A stretch of 64,000 nucleotides of DNA from positions 15,793,001 through 15,857,000 of the forward strand of contig NC_082612.1 in NCBI RefSeq assembly GCF_030936135.1, given 5' to 3'. Each line of letters opens with the position of its first letter. The stretch's first letter is position 1. Of the stretch, positions 14,001-25,800 are shown one piece after another. Below the pieces are notes generated by a model. That model saw nothing but the letters and a program-made list of their open reading frames with translations. It did not search any database and had not been told where the DNA came from. The stretch comes from Gavia stellata (taxonomy: Eukaryota; Chordata; Aves; Gaviiformes; Gaviidae). Made by a program: the position numbers and the translations under genes.

Positions 14001-17000
14001 TTCCAGTCTTACACCATCAAAACCATTCCAGAATAGCTGCATTATTCGCTGTTTCCATGCGGTCCTGCAGTGGTGTCCATGCTTTGTCCGTGTTTTGTTG
14101 GCTTGTCTGATTAAAAGCTTCTACTTGCTGATATAAACTAGATTTTAAAAAGAAGAGAGATATTAATGGAAACTTTCAATCGCTTTACACTAACAACAAG
14201 TATTAGCTCAAAGGCTAGGTCATGTAAAAACAGTGACATTCTGAAAAGGAGCTTCTCTCTTAATCTCCACCATTATATACAGTGACACTGGTTTTTTTTC
14301 CTAGCATGTATCAATTATGTATCTCAGGTTGCATGTTCAGTAAGCAAAAGGTGACCTTGCACAAACTACACTGACAATGCGATGCGAGCAAAAGTCTTTG
14401 CTTAAAGCTAAAGTTATTATCTCAAATTACAAAAACTCTAGGTATTTCCACAGTGTTTAATTTCAGTGTATGAGTTATGGTTTTTTTAAAGTGTTAATAG
14501 AAAAACAGGAGGATATTCCAATATAGAGGCTGCGGAAAGCAACAGGTATGGTTTATGACACAAACTCTGGACAGTGATGCTAAAATTAGAGGCTGATGAA
14601 GACCTGGAAAGTAATTTGGAATGTAGGTAGAATACCTGAACATAAGAACTACTCACATGAAGACAGACTAATGCATGTATCCTAACTTCCATTTTGGAGC
14701 AACAGTGGCCAGTCACAAATGCTTAGGCTAAAGACAATCACAATAAGCAAACAGACAGTGCTATTCACTTGTTAATCCCCTGAGCTAGTCTGCCATCATG
14801 TTCAAAACAAGCTGGAAATTCAGGTGACTCTTGCAGCAGTGTACTAGAGCATTCTAAATAATAGTTCACCAATGTTGCCCCATTCAGATGATAAGTCAGC
14901 GTATGATGTGCCAGTACAAACAGAGTCATTGCATGCTCGATTTGGAATTAAATTCGGAAAGCTGGTGTGCCAAGGCCAAAGGGAACCAAGTAAGATAAAT
15001 CTGACTATTCAAGGTCAAAACCCAGGAAAATAATGACTATGTTATTCAGGCCAAGGGCTGGAATGAGATGGGCTGGTCTGGAGATGTATTTAGCTGAATG
15101 CTGGGATTAGTTTTCCTATTGGTTTGGATCTTGTTCTTGTTTGACATAGTGTCCAAAAATGTGCAAGATCTGACTGAGGTTTGTTTTTCTCATAGCTGAG
15201 GCAAAGTCTCAGGACAATATCCACAGAGGAGGACCCTGTGGATTCCAAGAAGTTTATTTGTGCTTCAGCCTTTCCCTGATACCTACCTGATAGGCATACA
15301 TACAGAGATATTTTCAGGGTCTTTGTCCTTGGTGCATTCCCTTTCTGCATAAAACTTAGTAGGAATATAATTGCCTTGAGACCTCTATGCTTTCTCAAAT
15401 GTAGCTGCAGTTGCCCCATGGATGCAAAAGGTATTCAGTTTGGGAGAAAGATATGTGCAGAGACACTGTGATCATAATTATTTTGTTTCCATTAGGACAA
15501 AGAATGAAGAGAAATTTTGTTAGTAATTCTTAAGAAGTTCAGGAACTCCTCAGCTTTCTGAAACTCCTAATGATAAAGGAAAAAATCTCTTATGTATTAA
15601 TTAATGCAACATGCCTATCCTTTACCTTCTCTGTAATGGGCCTTGTTGCAAAATAATCACAGCTGACATGAGGACAGTGGTTCAGCCTAAAACCAGAATT
15701 CCATCATTGTGGTAAAAACATAAAAGCTGTCATTCTCAGTCTGTGCCTTTAGCTTAGTAACGACAAGGAGGGGAGAGATGGGTTATTGTTGAAGTGGGAG
15801 GTATCAAAATTCTAGCATGTAGCTGCTCATCTGGAGTATGATAACCCCGTATGCATCAAATTGATTCCTCTGTTGTACTCAAATCATAAGAGCCACCTAG
15901 ACAATGGATATACAGTTAATAAAAAGGGTATGTATATGCTATGAGTGGTATATAGGGGTGCTGGTAGTGCCTTTCCAGAAGGCAAGGTGCCACCATCAGT
16001 GGCATGTTTACTGTATTTAAGAAAAATGGCTACTTAGCATGATATTAAACTCTAATTTGAGAAAGAAAAAATAGTCTGGAACACATCTCTAGAAAGTTGC
16101 CAGTCCTAGTCTTCTTTTAGCCAAAAGGTATCCTTTTCATATATTATTGATTAGATTATATTGGTCTGCAATCTGGATGAGCTACTGTGGAAGCCTTTTT
16201 GGTCTGACAGCAAAATCTTTATAACTATTACCACAGTTATTAACTTCACTAGTCGTCAGAGTAGGAAGATGAAGTATCAGCTGGAAGTAGAGGCTTCTTG
16301 TAGTTTACCAAAGCCTGTGGCTGCCTATCCTCTCCGATTTGCGAGGCCTGAAGGACGAAAGAGATTTTAGAACGTTTCTAGTCTTATTCCTTATGAAGAG
16401 AGCCTTGAAAATATGGCATGATTAGAAAAACATAAATCACTGAGGTGGAAGACTGGTCACAGATTTTTCTGAGAGTTAATAGGTTATTTGCAGTTCTCCA
16501 TCAGAAACTTAGTTCTGGAAAGAGAAACTTAGCTATATGCCACGGGATTGCAGGGAAGGCAATCTGTGATGCTATCAACCCGAGCATGAGGCTACGGCAA
16601 GCTCCCTAATAGGTAGCAGGAAGGAGCATCTCAGTAACACAAGATGCAGTTTGACCGGGTGGAGCAGACAGCATGATAGTAGCTACCTGGCTGACCTAAG
16701 TAATATAGGCTAAATGTTCAAAGGACCTAAAATTGCATTATGTATGGTATTACGGTATTACCAATTACAAGATTTTCTTGTTCCAAACAACATTACAGGG
16801 TAGGAAAGCTGGGTTTTCTCCTACTATGGAAAAAGAATTAACATTTCAGAACCTGTTTTATGCAGCAGTGTTGGCAAGTTTTGTAGGCATTACACCTTTG
16901 GAAGATTTAGGGAGAAAATGAAGAGTGCTTCTTTCTGTCAATAGGGAAAATACTTTCAATACTAAGCTTTATTCTGAAACCAGGTATGAGCAGGTACATT

Positions 17001-18513
17001 AAGAACAGCTCATAGTTTGTGCTGTGCAGGTTCTTTTTTACAGACAGATACCCTTCTTCTGTGTCCGTACAACTCTTCCCTGTGGGCACTCTGACTAACT
17101 CCACATTGGTGCTCATGCATGTTCGTCGTGTTCTATAGCACCACTACAGGCTGCTCACAGTTGAAACTTGGCTGTAGTTTTTCTTCTGAGCTGGCATATC
17201 TGCAGCTGCTAAATGTATATTCACCAGCTATCCTGTTCTGTGGGTCCCTCTTGCTATCAGTCTCCTTGCTGTCACTACCTTTGCTTGCCTGAGTGCTTCT
17301 ACAAAAGGTGCTCTTTAATTGTGGTAGCAGCTAATTGTTGGGAATTTGATAGCCAAACTCTGAGATGCCAAAACAAAATAGGCATGTTTGAAAATTTAGG
17401 TTCTCCATCTTAATCCCATGACAATATCCTGGCATCAGTGTAATACTGAAAGGTTGCTGAAAGCCCTAAAAACCTTTGTTATTGGCCATACTTTGTTGTC
17501 TCTTGGATTTTTTTAAAGTGCTGCTCATCATTTTCTGCCAGTCACTCTTGATGAAGTATTTTTCTCATTAGCAAGGCAACCATATGTGTACTCCTGCCTG
17601 TCTTACAACCCAAGATGCACAGCAGCATGGAGCTGAAGCTACTCCACTAGGAACTGCCTGACATGACTCAGAAGCAACAGCATGAGCTGAGTGATACTAC
17701 CAATGTTAAATCAAAACTACACATAGAGGCAGCACCGAAGGCATTTGGGACCCATTTCAAAACAGTTGTGGTCAAATGGCAGGGAAAGGGTATAGCAGAG
17801 AAATTAGCTTCTCGCATCTAAAGCAACAGCTGAAGATAGATACCAGTACATGCTGTGGAACTGGAAATACTGAAGGTAGAGGAATGTGTTTATGTTGTGG
17901 ACAATATCAACTATAAATCTTAATTGTCTGTAACGCTTAATAATCTAGAATTCAGCTGAATACGTAGGAAGCTTCTCTTCACCTTTCACTGCTGCTAGCT
18001 CAGGCTCTGGCTTGTTTGGAGAACTGTCATTTGAAAATATTATATATGCCAGCAATTATGCCAAACTGTTCTGTCAGTAGAGTGGATCAAGTAGTCAAAA
18101 TGATGCACCATTTACAAAGTACTTAGTTTCTCATTTGCTTACTACAGCATATGAATAAACATCAAGCCGTGGTCTACACTGAAGAAAAACTTTCCCACAA
18201 ATTCTTAACACTTCTAACCTGTATTTGTGAAAGAGATTTAAAAATCGTTGGTGGTGTGTAGTTGCAGCTCTGGGGACACATTGCACTTGCAAAGTGCTTA
18301 TTGGGTTAGGAGACCCTTCTTCACTCTATTTGTTTCCATTTCAGGATGCTAATGTCTCTCAGGCTTTGCTAACAAAAGGGTTTCCTTTCAACAGCACTGT
18401 GGGAAAAACACAACTGCATTTGAATATTGTCTGTATGACAGCTTCCTCAGGCTCTACAGCTGACAGCTATACTGATTAAGAGTTACAGGTTCAAAAAATC
18501 TCACAGTAGGCAA

Positions 18514-18560
18514 GGCCCTGCTGACTTTAATAGAAGTTACTCACATGATGACTACAAAAT
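18514..18560 (+). repeat. fragment of old archosaur-type interspersed repeat
   Basis: The stretch contains GACTTTAATAGAAGTTACTC followed by ACATGA. From memory this resembles the GACTTCAATGGGA..ACTCACATGAGTAA wording of a family common in turtles, crocodilians and birds. It is decayed and short. The family name is not certain, and the match rests on recognition rather than alignment. Confidence 0.35.
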
Positions 18561-20616
18561 CAACGGTTGTTTTTCCCATATAAAGACTTGTTTGAGAAAA
18601 CAGGTCTTCAGGAAGACTTGTTTAAATACAAACCAAGTATTGGGGTTTTTTTAAGAAGAAGCTACTCGATTCACACTAGTTCAAAGTCAGAATCATTCAT
18701 TCAAGAATTTTTTTGTGTGTGTCACTAGAGCGTTAGGTGGATTAGCAAAACAAAAGCATTCATAGCTCAAGGTCCTTTCTGCCTGTTGTAGCTTTTAAAC
18801 AAACCCATTTCTGAGTTTTCCCTTTGCACCTTTTTCCCTGGACTGATTAGCCAATGTTTGTTGTCTGCAGTTTTGTAATTTCCACTTCTTGGAAGATATG
18901 TAAATTAAGGAAATTTATTATCGTGGAGCTTTGTATTTCCCTGAAAAAAGCAAAAGGTTTACTGTTAAGGTTATATGTGTGAAAAGTCACCTTCTCATAT
19001 GTAAAGAGCTCAGCCTTCTGTCTTTGTTTTGATGTGGGTGTGGATTAAGTGTTTAACAAAAAGTGTTGGTAAAGTTCACACTACTTAATGCTTTTGTGAA
19101 GACTTGCTTAAATACAAACTTTCTAAACTAAAATGTAATTCAAGTCTTCTCAACAAACACACACATTTTAATTCCTTCTTTAGCTCACTGATACCTGGGA
19201 GCTTTTGCTCAGTTTAAATACTGTCTACATATGTCTACATATGGGTGTTTTTCCCATCTCTGACACTTGTTCTAATAAAAGACATTACCTCTTCCCACAA
19301 ACCTTGCTTTATTATATTGTAATGTGTAGCAGAAATAGAAGGAATTCATGAGGTTATTACAGAGAGATTTCTGAATGATACACCAAAAAGATCAGAACTT
19401 TTTTAGAGAGGGAGCCAAATACCTGACAGAGGTATAACAAATCAAAAAAAAGCAGAAAGAAAATAAATTGAACACACCTGATTACCTCTGGCACTCTCAG
19501 AGTGTCAGAACAAAGGTTTTGCAACTAAACTGAAGAGCAAAAATATAAAAGCTTGCTTTTCACTGGGGAAAAAAAGATATTTTTTTTTTTCCCTTCTATG
19601 TCTTCACTTAAAATGTCCCCTGTCCTTATTGCCTCTTAGCTTCTGGTCTCTGTTGCAAGAACAGATGAATTTTAATATTCATCTTTTTGCAAAGAAGTTT
19701 CAAAGTTCTACAAAGACATAAAATTTAATTTTATCACTCAATGCTGTCTTTCAGCTGAGTGCTGATTTTTCTTTCAGCTACTCCCTAACATTTGCACAGG
19801 GCCTAGGAGAAGGAGCAGCTTACATTGTTCAACAGTGATCACTTCAGAAGCTAGTTAAGAAGCAGCATGGAGATGCCATCACCAACCCCATCTGCTGAGA
19901 GGAGGTTTGCAGTGGGATTTAGTATGAATATTCGATTCTAACAAGCAGCTGCCTCTCTAGGGAATGGTGTATCAGACCGCACATCACAGTGCAAAAAGAG
20001 AGCATCCAGCACTCCTCTTGGGTGCTAGCAGTCCTACCCTTATTTCCAGATACATACTTCTTGCCTTGTGCTCTGTTATTTTTCTATGTAGTCTATGGGT
20101 TTTATACTAGGTAATGAGTGGCAGAAGAAGCAAAGAAGAAATTGGTTTGCCCTTTCAGAAAGCACTGAAGTAGCCAAAAAATAAAAACCTTTTGCATCTA
20201 ATCGCCCCGGAGATACATCTAGCAAATGCAAGTCTACATAGATACTTCAGGGTAAACTACTGTCAACTGTACTGACGCCTGACGAGTTCTTTGCTCTGAT
20301 CTGTTTTCACTGCACCAGTTTATAGCCTGGTGATCAGATTAAGGTTTGTGTTCACCATATTTCTGTTGCATTGGAAATGCTGTTTGTGTTAATTTTATCT
20401 TGATTTAGTACAGCAGCATACAGCATTTTCTTTGAAATATGAGGGATTAAGAGTTTTACCAGGAAGCTTCTGTGATTTGAAAGGTTGGCTTCCATTTCTT
20501 TCGCAGCAGGTTAAAGTCGCTTCCTACATCTGCATGGTTATATCATTCATACATAATGTACATAGGTAGATCATCACGATTTGTAATTAGGACATGTTTT
20601 TGGGACGCAGGAAGGT

Positions 20617-20755
20617 CTTATTTTCCAACACCAGCTCTGCCACTGATTTAATGAATAATTGTGGGCAAATCATTTGGTCTTTCAGATTCATTTGCTGCAT
20701 TTATAAACAGGAATAACATCTGATGAGGTTGTGCACGAGTCTTCATTCATTTAGG
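20617..20755 (+). mobile_element. MIR-like SINE fragment
   Basis: In order along the + strand are CCAGCTCTGCCACTGA, then GTGGGCAAATCATTTGGTCT, then a TTCAGATTCATTTGCTGCAT segment followed by TTATAAACAGGAATAACATC and a TGATGAGGTTGTG segment. This is the order and spacing of the MIR core region (CAGCTCTGCCACT, TGGGCAAGTCACTTAACCTCT, CTCAGTTTCCTCATCTGTAAAATGGGGATAATA, CTCATAGGGTTGTTGTG). It is heavily diverged, as expected for an element that predates bird origins. It has no coding capacity. Confidence 0.6.
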
Positions 20756-22205
20756 AAGGCAGGTACAATTCTCCTTATGTTGATAAATGGTTAAAGTTTG
20801 TCTGATAGCTATTACATGCAAAATCATTATAGACTATAAACTTTTTAGATTATCAATGGGCTTAGACTTGGGAATACTTTCTGAACTATAACAGTAAGGG
20901 GTTGACAATTTTGCTGTGGTTTTTTTTGTCTTTAATAGGAGGGAGAGCCAAGCTTGTCCTACTCACACTTTTGGCATCAATGTGACTGATGTCTTGTAGG
21001 ATGGGACTGGTGACTTGCAATATAAGAGTAGCAAAGTGTTGCCCTATGAGGATAACTTTCTGCAGGATGCAAAGGAATTTTGTGATTTCTAGCAATGCTA
21101 ATGGCAGTCATGGGGTGAAAAATATTGCACATAGGGCTGGAAAAATAGGGGCCTATACTATTCATTTTGTCTTACAAAGATTTTTTTTTTAGTTAATAGC
21201 CATTATTTCTAACAAGAATTATATCCGTAGTTCTTTGCATTAAAAATAGATTTGTAGGCGAAATGGGAATAGTCTGTTCAGGTTTTTCATGTTCACCAGG
21301 CTAAACCTATCTGCCTAATTGCATACCACAGCATCCAAACTGTAGAATTGTTTTAAAAAAAAACCCAAAACAAACAACAAACTTCTCATTGCAACTAGCT
21401 TATCCTGTGGCATTTAAAATGTATCTTTGTAGAGCCTAGCAAAGCAAACACTTCAACCCTTTAGTAGTTATCATGAGTAATTAACTGTTAACAGTGGTTC
21501 TCAGGAAAAGCGTGACATTTTGTTAATGTTCTACAGGAACATATAAATATAACCAAGGGAGAGGTTTGTTGTGAGCATCACAAAGATAGCTGACACAGAA
21601 GAATTGGGGTAGGCTGTAATGTGAGAGAAAAGGAAGATTAATTGCTAATACATTTCCTGACATTCACCTTTATAGTCTCAAATCTTGTGGTGGCATCTCT
21701 CCTCCAACCTGTGAAGAAATATAGGGGTCTGACTCCCTTAAATTTAGTGAGTTTGTACCAAAGATGTGTTCAGTGGATAGCATTTTACGTTAAAATGAAG
21801 GAGTATTTCTCTTGAGTTTTCAGAAGCAATTGCTTTTTCTGGGTGGGTGATTTCCATTTGACTTAGCCAGCACAGAATTATTATTTTCCTAGCTTAGTGC
21901 AAACTCTGTAGTAACTGAAAGTAATATTCCCATTTTGGTTTTCTGATACCGACTGTGGCCTTTTTTAGAGGATACTCCTCTGCCAAGAAGAGGAAAAGGA
22001 TTATGACAAAGTGATACAAATCTCATAGACAGCTTTTAAGTGCCAGGCCACTGTCTCGCTAAGGACAACACTGCATATTCCCAGCAGGACACTGATCTTA
22101 TGTGTATTTAAGTCTTGCACTTCTGATGGGTAAGGGTATCACCACCACAGGGAGGTCTGCCTAATATTTGAAGAATCTTTAAAGAGGCAGAGAAAATAAT
22201 ATGCA
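20756..22205. other. AT-rich noncoding stretch, nothing recognised
   Basis: No exon, RNA gene or named repeat was recognised. Overlapping short frames on both strands at 20.9-21.2 kb are mutual shadows without a convincing coding pattern. The sequence becomes purine-rich on the + strand towards its right end, leading into the polypurine tract and palindrome. Confidence 0.5.
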
Positions 22206-22211
22206 TATCCT

Positions 22212-22254
22212 GGGAGAGGAGAAAAGAGAAGTGGGAAAAGAGAAGAGGGAAAGG
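22212..22254 (+). repeat. polypurine tract (A/G), 43 nt
   Basis: 42 of 43 bases are A or G, the only interruption being a T at 22232. It is composed of GGAGAGGAGAAAAGAGAAG-like words and has partial mirror symmetry. Such tracts can form triplex (H-DNA) under supercoiling. It lies about 110 nt left of the 90-nt palindrome, so two non-B-DNA-prone motifs occur together at a composition boundary. Confidence 0.8.
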
Positions 22255-22362
22255 CAGCTGACTCGAGAGAGTAAGACAGTAGATAGCGTAGTGAGTTGAA
22301 ATTGGGGTATAACATGGCTCAGGGAAAAAGCCTTTGCTTTCAAGTGGCTGGAGTCAGAGAAA

Positions 22363-22452
22363 ATGGTGACAAACATCAAATATGATGTTAAAATTGTTAA
22401 TATGGAGCTCTGTATTTACCATTTTAACATCATATTTGATGTTTGTCACCAT
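22363..22452. repeat. 90-nt near-perfect palindrome without spacer
   Basis: The left arm 22363-22394 (ATGGTGACAAACATC... to ...GATGTTAAAAT) is perfectly complementary over 32 nt to the right arm 22421-22452. The 26 nt between them continue the symmetry around a central GAGCTC at 22405-22410. Over the whole 45-pair half, 41 pairs are Watson-Crick, two (22403/22412 and 22404/22411) are G-T type, and two (22395/22420 and 22398/22417) are mismatched. The flanks lose symmetry immediately outside 22363-22452. There is no TA duplication or known terminal inverted repeat sequence, so it is not an obvious mariner or hAT MITE. Possible origins are a replication template-switch (fold-back) duplication, an unknown MITE, an RNA hairpin gene, or an assembly fold-back artefact. 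Confidence 0.92.
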
Positions 22453-23260
22453 GTTGTTACTCTGCCTGTGATGCTAGCAGGTGCTCGCATTGGACGGGGT
22501 GGGAAGGAGTGGCTCCCCTGATGAGGATGCAGGAAGGCCACCAATGTTCTGTCCAGCCTTTGTCATTTCCCTCCTCATTTTCTCACTCTCATTCTCCAGC
22601 TCCCTACCCCCACCCAAAAATCTCCTTCTTTCTGGCAGTTTTGCGAAGAGTGTGACATTTCTACCAGCCCCCTCAGGATGGCTGGAAAGGAGATGAATGG
22701 GAAGAAGGGTTGCAGTTGGGGCTGAGCTGCCTTCTGTGCATGCAGCAGTGCTAATGGACGGGGAAGAAACTGCCTCCTCCGCCTCTGTGCTCTTCCCTCT
22801 CCTGGCCCGGGGTAAGCCACGCTGCTGCTGCAGTGCTGGAGGCCCGGCGGTGCTTCCTCTTCTGCCAGAGCCCAGGCTCACCAGTTTGGGCATGGCAGCT
22901 GTGGAAGGGAGCTATGAAGGGCAAGGCTGTAGGGCAAGAGGCAGTGTCTCAGGAGGTGCCTTTGCAAGCAGAAGATGCAGATATTAGGGAAATGAGGGGA
23001 AGGCCCTGGAGGCAGTGCTTTGATGAGGCTCTGAGGAGTGCAGAGAACCAGCTAGAGGTGCAAGGGGCCCCTGCTGTAACACAGGGAGTAGGATTTGAAG
23101 AGCTTTGCCTGGATGGAGCCTGCACATACTTTGCTATATACTTTTACATCCAAAGAGCTGGGGCAGGGAGAACAGAAAGTGTGCACTGTTTCACTCAGAG
23201 AACTGGGACACCTGAGTTGGGGCAGGCAAGAAAGTGGAGGTACGAATAAACAGGAACAGA
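22453..23260. other. GC-richer block with overlapping open frames, function unknown
   Basis: Immediately right of the palindrome the sequence becomes markedly GC-richer, with several CpGs (near 22493, 22764, 22808 and 22850). It supports open frames on both strands. The longest with a true ATG is on the minus strand, 22893 down to 22474 (139 codons), with G at -3 of the ATG. It is rich in S, G, R and E and has no domain I recognise. On the + strand an ATG at 22754 runs into a donor-like CGGG/GTAAGC at 22811/22812. The block could be a transcribed exon or lncRNA, a small promoter-like element, or simply a GC-rich inserted sequence. No known gene is recognised. Confidence 0.35.
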
Positions 23261-25406
23261 ACAAAGAAAGATGACAAAAGCATTGAAAATGTGAACAATA
23301 TTTTTAAAGAACAAACAGAAGTTGGAAAACTTCCCAAAGCTGAACTGATTGTTATCTAAAGGCTGTATGAGCCTTGAACCCCTTTTTTTTCTCTTGCTTT
23401 CAGTAGCAGGTGAAGATTCAGTTTTGGGAAGCAAGGCTGGAGGTAAAGAAACCACTGGTTAGTGGCTAGTTTAACTTAAAAAGTAGAACAGCTTTCTGGC
23501 TAGCTAGAGATGGAAGAAGCAATTTTCCATGTCTTTGTTTCCCTAGAAGTGATTTTCATCATCTTAAAGTACTTTGACATAAAACCTTTTATGTAAGCAA
23601 TGCACCACTGCGACCTGCTGTCCAACGATAGTGATGACTTTGTCTTGATTGCAAGGTCGTGTCTTTTTGTGATACAAAGTGGTTAGGAAATACATCCCCG
23701 TTCTTGTGAGGCAGCTCAGTCAACAAACACAGCTTTTTCAAATACCTTACAAGACCTGCATTTGCGTTACTTAAGTTGATCAAATGTCCCACCTGCCTCA
23801 GTGGACTACTATGGTGTGGGAGCAACAGTCAGTGACAGGAGCAGAGGAATACTTTATGCCAACATTTCTGTGAAATCCACATAGTTCTGTGAATCTGTAT
23901 GATTTAGGATACTAAACGACTCTTCCACAGTGGCTAGATTAGAATATTTACAAGTTCCTCAAAATCTTTCTTTCTTACTGACATCAGTTTCTTTTGAATT
24001 TGCAAATTGCTTTTCCCACCATTGCTGATCTCTTGCTAATACCGTCTTTCTCATTGACTGTACCTGAAAATGCAAAAGCTTGATTCAGTGGATTATCACC
24101 TGTTTATTGGTAAAATCAGTATATGAGCCTGTGGAATCTCTCACTCTTTAAATGTGCTTGTCTGGACTTGCATAAAAGATGAATTTTTGAGAACATGTTA
24201 GCTAGCTTCAACCTAATTATCTAATCCCATGAACATGCTAATGAAGTTTGCCTTGTCAGTATCAGAAATTTAGACCATGTTAGAGTTCACTCGCCAACAA
24301 GTAATAAAATAACCACTGTATAATTGCACTAAAGGCAAAACTGGACTAGTTTGGGGCACGTGATATAAAGGAAAGGGGGAAATCTTGAATCTTAATGGGC
24401 TCTGCGTAGTAAAAGGTAATTATTGAAAACTAACTCCCCACTTCCATTGCTCTCAGCCGTATGATCTGCCCCACCTTTGAATCATTTTTGATATATGTTG
24501 TATGCTCTTATGCTCTTTGTTCAGATCACTTGCTCAGTAAAAGACTAGACACCTCCTTTTTTTCCTGGATCGCTTTTCTCCTCGATTAGTGATTTGAACT
24601 GGCTCAGGAAACGGGTCTGACAAGCTCTGAGGACAGCAGCAGGTCAACAGAGTAATCACGCTGCTGGGAGAAGAGCAGGGAGGCTAGGTGAGCAGCAGTG
24701 GTGAGCTCTGAGCTGCTGGATCCTCTGAACCCATCTTGCCTAACTTCATTTCCACAAAGGTTTTGAACATTTTTGGAAGGTTTAACAAAGCAAAGCTGTT
24801 CTGACAGCAGTGGAGTCCAAGATGAGCTGACCACTCTCTTTTAAGTCCCACTCACAAAATGAGCCCAATTCACATGGGTCATGAAAAGGCAGTAGATTGT
24901 GTTGCTACTTTGCTTGCCTGGGCATCTCTATTTGGCTTGAATATGTTTTGAGTTCCACTGAACTTCTTTCTTGGGAGGCACAGGAATCAAGGTATCTCCC
25001 AAATATCATTTAACTGTGGCACCAAAATGAGACATTGCTCACAGTTAGTTGAGCAGATCTGTGACTTTATCTCCTCCCTGCTGCTGAAATAGTTAACGGT
25101 GTTGACATGTAAATTATCCTTACTGTTTGTTTAATAAAGAGCAGAAATTGTCTCTCCCAAACAAGTACAGTCCACCCAAGGAGCCATTACACAAATACCC
25201 CAGCACTTGCTCCCAGCTACTTGGTTGGTTAATTATATGCCCCACCTCTTCCTTATCAGACTAGGAACCCTATTTCATCATCGGGAAAACTATCACAGAC
25301 TCAACAAAGCCAGTGGCATTTATGAGATAACTGCAAACCCTTCACCTAACATGCACTGTCAAAACACTGTTGGCCAACTCATCGTCAGAGTACACTGACT
25401 GTCACA

Positions 25407-25800
25407 CTCGCTGTGGACGGATCAGTGCTCCGCAGAACTTGCCACTGTGCAGATTTCACCAGGGGTATAATATTTGGACATAGCAGAATTACCATCTCCA
25501 CAGCTTGCATACTTTCCAGTCATACTTGTCAGACCAGCGACCCTGACAATCAAAAATGACAACAGTAATGGGAAAAAAACCTCTGACGCAGCTTCTGTAT
25601 CCGTCCCAGTCAGATGAACAACTGCCGTTGGGCTCCTGCGGTACTTCTGGAGCCAGTTTAACTGGTTCGGATATGGCACGGTCTGCTCTGCCAAAGCCAA
25701 TAATGCCTGGGGCACCCAGGACAGCCTGTTGTGCCTGTTTGGTAGTGCAGAGGGTGCTTCACTCTTGCTCAGTAGCTTTTCTTTTCCATGCTGGATGATC
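25407..25800. other. CpG-denser patch, unidentified
   Basis: About ten CpG dinucleotides fall between 25407 and 25680, in a neighbourhood where CpG is otherwise rare. Frames are open on both strands: a + frame at 25556-25798, and on the minus strand an ATG-started frame 25715-25422 plus a second, longer frame without an ATG that reads through the same DNA. No protein family is recognised. Options are a degraded exon or pseudogene, a fragment of a younger mobile element that has not yet lost its CpGs, or a hypomethylated regulatory element. Confidence 0.3.

Larger units (their letters stand above)
1..20616. other. AT-rich noncoding stretch, no gene recognised
   Basis: No recognisable exon, RNA gene or full mobile element was found here. 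The open frames are short (mostly 60-80 codons), scattered on both strands and partly dependent on non-ATG starts, which fits chance. Items that stand out are an imperfect hairpin at 3762-3848, a cluster of splice-donor-like GGTGAG/GGTAAG words at 7655-7690, an 18-nt T run at 11080-11097, a T-rich tract ending in CAG near 12498-12513, a 140-codon open frame at 11943-12365 that begins at GTG, and a pair of 22-nt direct repeats near 18.6 and 19.1 kb. It may be intergenic DNA or an intron of a gene outside the window. Confidence 0.6.

Noticed and set aside
24235..24242. ATGCTAAT octamer (POU-factor-like) with the same 12-mer recurring at about 32587
   Set aside because: Twelve-base coincidences are expected many times in 64 kb of AT-rich DNA, and no cluster of other sites supports an enhancer.
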